A stretch of DNA of 64,000 bases from Furcasterigmium furcatum. Its lineage: Eukaryota; Ascomycota; Sordariomycetes; Glomerellales; Plectosphaerellaceae. The DNA lies in NCBI GenBank assembly GCA_001599815.1, contig BCIA01000002.1:5119626-5183625 (forward strand), read 5' to 3'. The stretch's first letter is position 1. Every line of letters starts with the position of its first letter. The notes beneath the pieces were generated by a model. The model was not told where the DNA came from and made no database searches. It saw only the letters and a program-made list of their open reading frames with translations. Positions 61,191-64,000 of this stretch are shown here, piece after piece. The position numbers and the translations under genes were made by a program.

Positions 61191-64000
61191 ATGAATCGCC
61201 AACGGGGGAGTCGCCGTCCTTTCAGTACCCCTTTCCGGTACGATAGGTACGAGTGGAAGAAGTGGCCCGAGGCATCTGTGAAGCTGCGCAACGTGCCCGA
61301 AGGGGTCACTACCCAAGATCTCCACGCCAATTTCTCGGACTACGGCAACATCGTCTACATCGAGATCTATCAGGATCACCAAGGAGCCCACTGTGGCGAG
61401 GCTCGTGTTCGTTTTGAACCACCTCCCACTGAGGACTTTTGGCGCACCGGCCACCAGCTCCTCATATGGGGTGACAGAGATCCTCCCAACTCCACGGGAG
61501 TTCCCATCGAACTCGACCGTCCCAAGAGGAACTTCAACAACACCATTCGCAGCAAAGTGAACCCGGCAGTTTTCTATCCTGCCAAGTTCAGGCTCAAGAT
61601 CAGCACCCTTGACTTTGGTGCCGCCCACACAGGGGCTGACATCCTGGTCAAGAAGCGGCTGGTCTCTGTTGTAGGGGGTGATGATCCTCTCCAGTTCACC
61701 ATGATGGCCGACTTCAACCGCCGGCAGCTCTATGTGTTCTTTGCGCTCCCAATCAATCCAAGCGTGACAACCGGCATGGAGAATCCAGACGAAGAAACAA
61801 AACGACGAGAGTTCAAGATTCTGATCGAGTTCCGTCAACTCAAGGACCTGTCTCTACAAACAAGCGACGTCGGCGACAATACGGCAACCATGCTCACCAT
61901 CCCACTGGAACACCCCCCGGCTTACTATCAAAGGGATGAGAGCACCATGAAGCACACCTTCAACGCAGAGAGGCTATTCTGGACCGACAGCGATCAGTGG
62001 GCTCGCACAACCCATATTTTCGACAATGCTGGCATCACTCAGGACTTCTCAGTCGGCCTCCTGACAGACTGGCAGGACCCGAGTTTCATTGACATTGGCC
62101 GCTGGACCACCCTCCGCCTGCAAGTCCAGGAAGATAAATCCACCATGGAAAACTTCCTTCGTGCGCTTCATGATCTCAACATCGATACCGAGCAGCGCGC
62201 AGAAGGCCGCGAGCACGATGACATGCCCTGTCCGCTGCCCCCGGAAAACCGTGCCGTGCGCAACACGCGTCTCTACAACCAAGGGGTTGAGGTTGCGCAT
62301 GATACCCATGGGCTATCCGTGCTTGAAGATCATTCTCCCACCGTGCCGCCGCTGACTTTCCCTGTTCAGTATCAGCTGGAAGTGTGTCTGTCTCGTGGCA
62401 TCCTCTCCGAGTTCCTCCTGTCCAAAGAATTCTTGCATCGCCTCAGAAAGATGGACGCAACCAAGGCTCAATACCTGCTGGAATACCTAGCAGATAAGGG
62501 CAAACGAGTCCGAGACCCCATGTCCGTCTTTGACTGCGATGAGACCAAGAACTATTACCCGCAGCTCATAGTTCCTGCCTATTGCGCAGTCATCAGGAAG
62601 GTTCTGGTCACTCCGACGACGCTCTATTACAATGCCCCCTCAGTGGAAGCCTCAAACCGCATTCTCCGTCAATACTCTCACTTGAAGGATCGCTTCTTGC
62701 GAGTTCAGTTCGTCGATGAGCTCTACTTAGGCAGGATCAGAGCTCTCAACACCATCGATCAGGACCACTTCCTGTTCAGACGAATCTTCCACACACTCAT
62801 CAATGGTATCCGCATCGGCGATCGCCACTTCAAGTTTCTGGCCTTCGGTAATTCGCAGATTCGGGAGTGCGGAGCCTACTTCTTCAGCGAGACTGGCGAC
62901 GTCACTTGCAAAGCCATTCGAGCCTGGATGGGTGATTTTGATCACATCAGGGTCGTCGCCAAATGCGCCGCACGCATCGGCCAGTGCTTTTCCACCACTC
63001 GACAGATCCAGGGCTTCAGGACACCTCAGATTACCCGAATCGACGACATTGAGAAGAATGGTTACTGCTTCACGGATGGGGTCGGCAAAATCTCGTCCTT
63101 CCTCGCCCAGGTGATTGTCCAGGAGATGGGCATCGACACGCGAGACACCCCTTCTGCCTTTCAATTCCGCATGGGTGGTTGCAAGGGTGTTCTGGCTGTC
63201 TGGCCCGAGGTGAAGATGACAGAGGTTCAGATCCGCAAGTCACAGGAGAAGTTCACAGCGCAGTTCAATGGCCTAGAGATCATTCGGGTATCGCAGTTTT
63301 CCGTTGCTTCGCTGAACAGACAGACGATCACCATCCTGTCCAGCCTGGGTGTCCCCAGGAAGGCATTCCTGGACTTGGCCGATATCCAGATTTCTAACTA
63401 CAAGAGAGCGATGGTTGATCAGACTGCAGCTGCGACCCTGCTGGGCATTTACATCGATGAAAACCAGACCTCACTGGCTCTGAGAGACCTCATCAACTGG
63501 GGTTTCATGGACCCTGAGATTCAAGAGCCATTCGTCATGACCATCCTCCAGCTCTGGAGGACTTGGTCAATGAAGTTACTCAAGGAGAAAGCCCGCGTCG
63601 TCGTCGAGAAGGGCGCCTTCGTCCTTGGATGCGTTGATGAGACCGGCACACTTCGAGGCCATTCTCGGAAGACCGAAACGGCCAACGGCCCGAAGAAGGT
63701 AGAAGAGCTTCCTCAGATCTTCTTGCAGATCCCGGATGCGTCGAGCAGCACTGGTTACACCCCTTTCAAGGGAGTTTGTCTCGTTGGCCGAAATCCATCC
63801 CTCCACCCAGGCGACATCAGGATTGTTGAAGCCGTTGATTGCCTGCCACTACGGCATCTACGAAACGTTGTTGTTTTCCCCAGCATCGGCGACAGAGATG
63901 TGCCTGGAATGTTGAGTGGAGGTGACCTGGATGGCGATGACTTCTTCGTGATCTGGGAGCCTTCCCTCATACCCCCGGAATGGAACTACCCGCCTATGGA
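61191..64000 (+). CDS. Cellular RNA-dependent RNA polymerase, 3' truncated by window
   Basis: Eukaryotic silencing-type RdRP, which makes double-stranded RNA from aberrant or target transcripts to feed Dicer. The window contains 936 codons without an intron; the gene continues past the right edge. The ATG at 61191 starts a basic N-terminus. Residues about 28-78 look like an RRM (VKLRNVPEGVTTQDLHANF, then GEARVRFEPP). The catalytic region begins around residue 560 with conserved blocks such as RFLRVQFVDE, FLAFGNSQIRE, FTDGVGKIS, FQFRMGGCKGVL and RNPSLHPGDIR. The catalytic loop GGDLDGDDFFVIW has its Asp triad at 912, 914 and 916. The DLDGD form, rather than DYDGD, points to the SAD-1/Rdp1 branch, not QDE-1. 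This is a host gene, not a viral polymerase. Confidence 0.93.
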   Translation, partial: MNRQRGSRRPFSTPFRYDRYEWKKWPEASVKLRNVPEGVTTQDLHANFSDYGNIVYIEIYQDHQGAHCGEARVRFEPPPTEDFWRTGHQLLIWGDRDPPNSTGVPIELDRPKRNFNNTIRSKVNPAVFYPAKFRLKISTLDFGAAHTGADILVKKRLVSVVGGDDPLQFTMMADFNRRQLYVFFALPINPSVTTGMENPDEETKRREFKILIEFRQLKDLSLQTSDVGDNTATMLTIPLEHPPAYYQRDESTMKHTFNAERLFWTDSDQWARTTHIFDNAGITQDFSVGLLTDWQDPSFIDIGRWTTLRLQVQEDKSTMENFLRALHDLNIDTEQRAEGREHDDMPCPLPPENRAVRNTRLYNQGVEVAHDTHGLSVLEDHSPTVPPLTFPVQYQLEVCLSRGILSEFLLSKEFLHRLRKMDATKAQYLLEYLADKGKRVRDPMSVFDCDETKNYYPQLIVPAYCAVIRKVLVTPTTLYYNAPSVEASNRILRQYSHLKDRFLRVQFVDELYLGRIRALNTIDQDHFLFRRIFHTLINGIRIGDRHFKFLAFGNSQIRECGAYFFSETGDVTCKAIRAWMGDFDHIRVVAKCAARIGQCFSTTRQIQGFRTPQITRIDDIEKNGYCFTDGVGKISSFLAQVIVQEMGIDTRDTPSAFQFRMGGCKGVLAVWPEVKMTEVQIRKSQEKFTAQFNGLEIIRVSQFSVASLNRQTITILSSLGVPRKAFLDLADIQISNYKRAMVDQTAAATLLGIYIDENQTSLALRDLINWGFMDPEIQEPFVMTILQLWRTWSMKLLKEKARVVVEKGAFVLGCVDETGTLRGHSRKTETANGPKKVEELPQIFLQIPDASSSTGYTPFKGVCLVGRNPSLHPGDIRIVEAVDCLPLRHLRNVVVFPSIGDRDVPGMLSGGDLDGDDFFVIWEPSLIPPEWNYPPM

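Noticed and set aside
1..64000. CRISPR arrays, insertion sequences, viral or plasmid segments
   Set aside because: No spaced direct repeats, transposase frames or terminal inverted repeats seen; the RdRP at the right edge is a cellular silencing enzyme.

Overview
The window is nuclear DNA of a filamentous ascomycete (Pezizomycotina), most likely a Sordariomycete. The evidence is the short GT-AG introns (48-115 nt in most genes) with CTGAC/CTAAC-like branch sites close to the acceptor, moderately GC-rich coding sequence, and a gene set that includes palI, a Zn2Cys6 factor, a kapC-like bZIP, an intact RNA-silencing type RdRP and palI-like low-complexity tails. No bacterial operons, transposons, CRISPR arrays or convincing tRNA/rRNA genes were seen. 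I placed exons by hand from splice sites and frame continuity; where I give an intron chain, the exons sum to a multiple of three.

Layout. 1-3.2 kb: no gene supported. 3.2-10 kb: Zn2Cys6 regulator (-), a Cys/His-rich coiled-coil protein (-), splicing factor SF3B5 (+), and the SMC5/6 subunit Nse3 (-). 10-15 kb: a mitochondrial SLS1-type protein (+) converging on elongation factor 1-alpha (-). 18-23.4 kb: gamma-COP (+) and a choline/ethanolamine phosphotransferase (+). 23.8-27.2 kb: a weak hypothetical gene (-) and a kapC-like bZIP factor (-). 30-38.5 kb: the pH-signalling membrane protein PalI, a disordered hypothetical protein and an ADCK1/Mcp2-like UbiB kinase (all +). 42-43.8 kb: a divergent septin-like GTPase (+). 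44.4-52.5 kb: two different telobox (telomere-type Myb) proteins on opposite strands, separated by a small four-helix membrane protein, followed by ribosomal protein S4. 52.5-58 kb: gene-poor DNA with one small DUF6914-like gene and a 29-C homopolymer. 58-64 kb: mitochondrial D-lactate dehydrogenase and a cellular RdRP that runs off the right edge.

The most unusual part is 44.4-52.5 kb. A TRF/Tbf1-like protein with one C-terminal telobox and a Tay1/Teb1-like protein with two teloboxes lie within 2 kb of each other. The first has a 15-bp telomere-type sequence (2.5 TTAGGG units) in its own promoter. The neighbouring rps4 promoter carries an AACCCTAA element plus four helically spaced YYCGGTG words. 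This suggests, as inference only, a locus where telomere-repeat binding proteins, their own promoter sites and a ribosomal-protein promoter are linked. The other genes are mainly housekeeping and show no common pathway.
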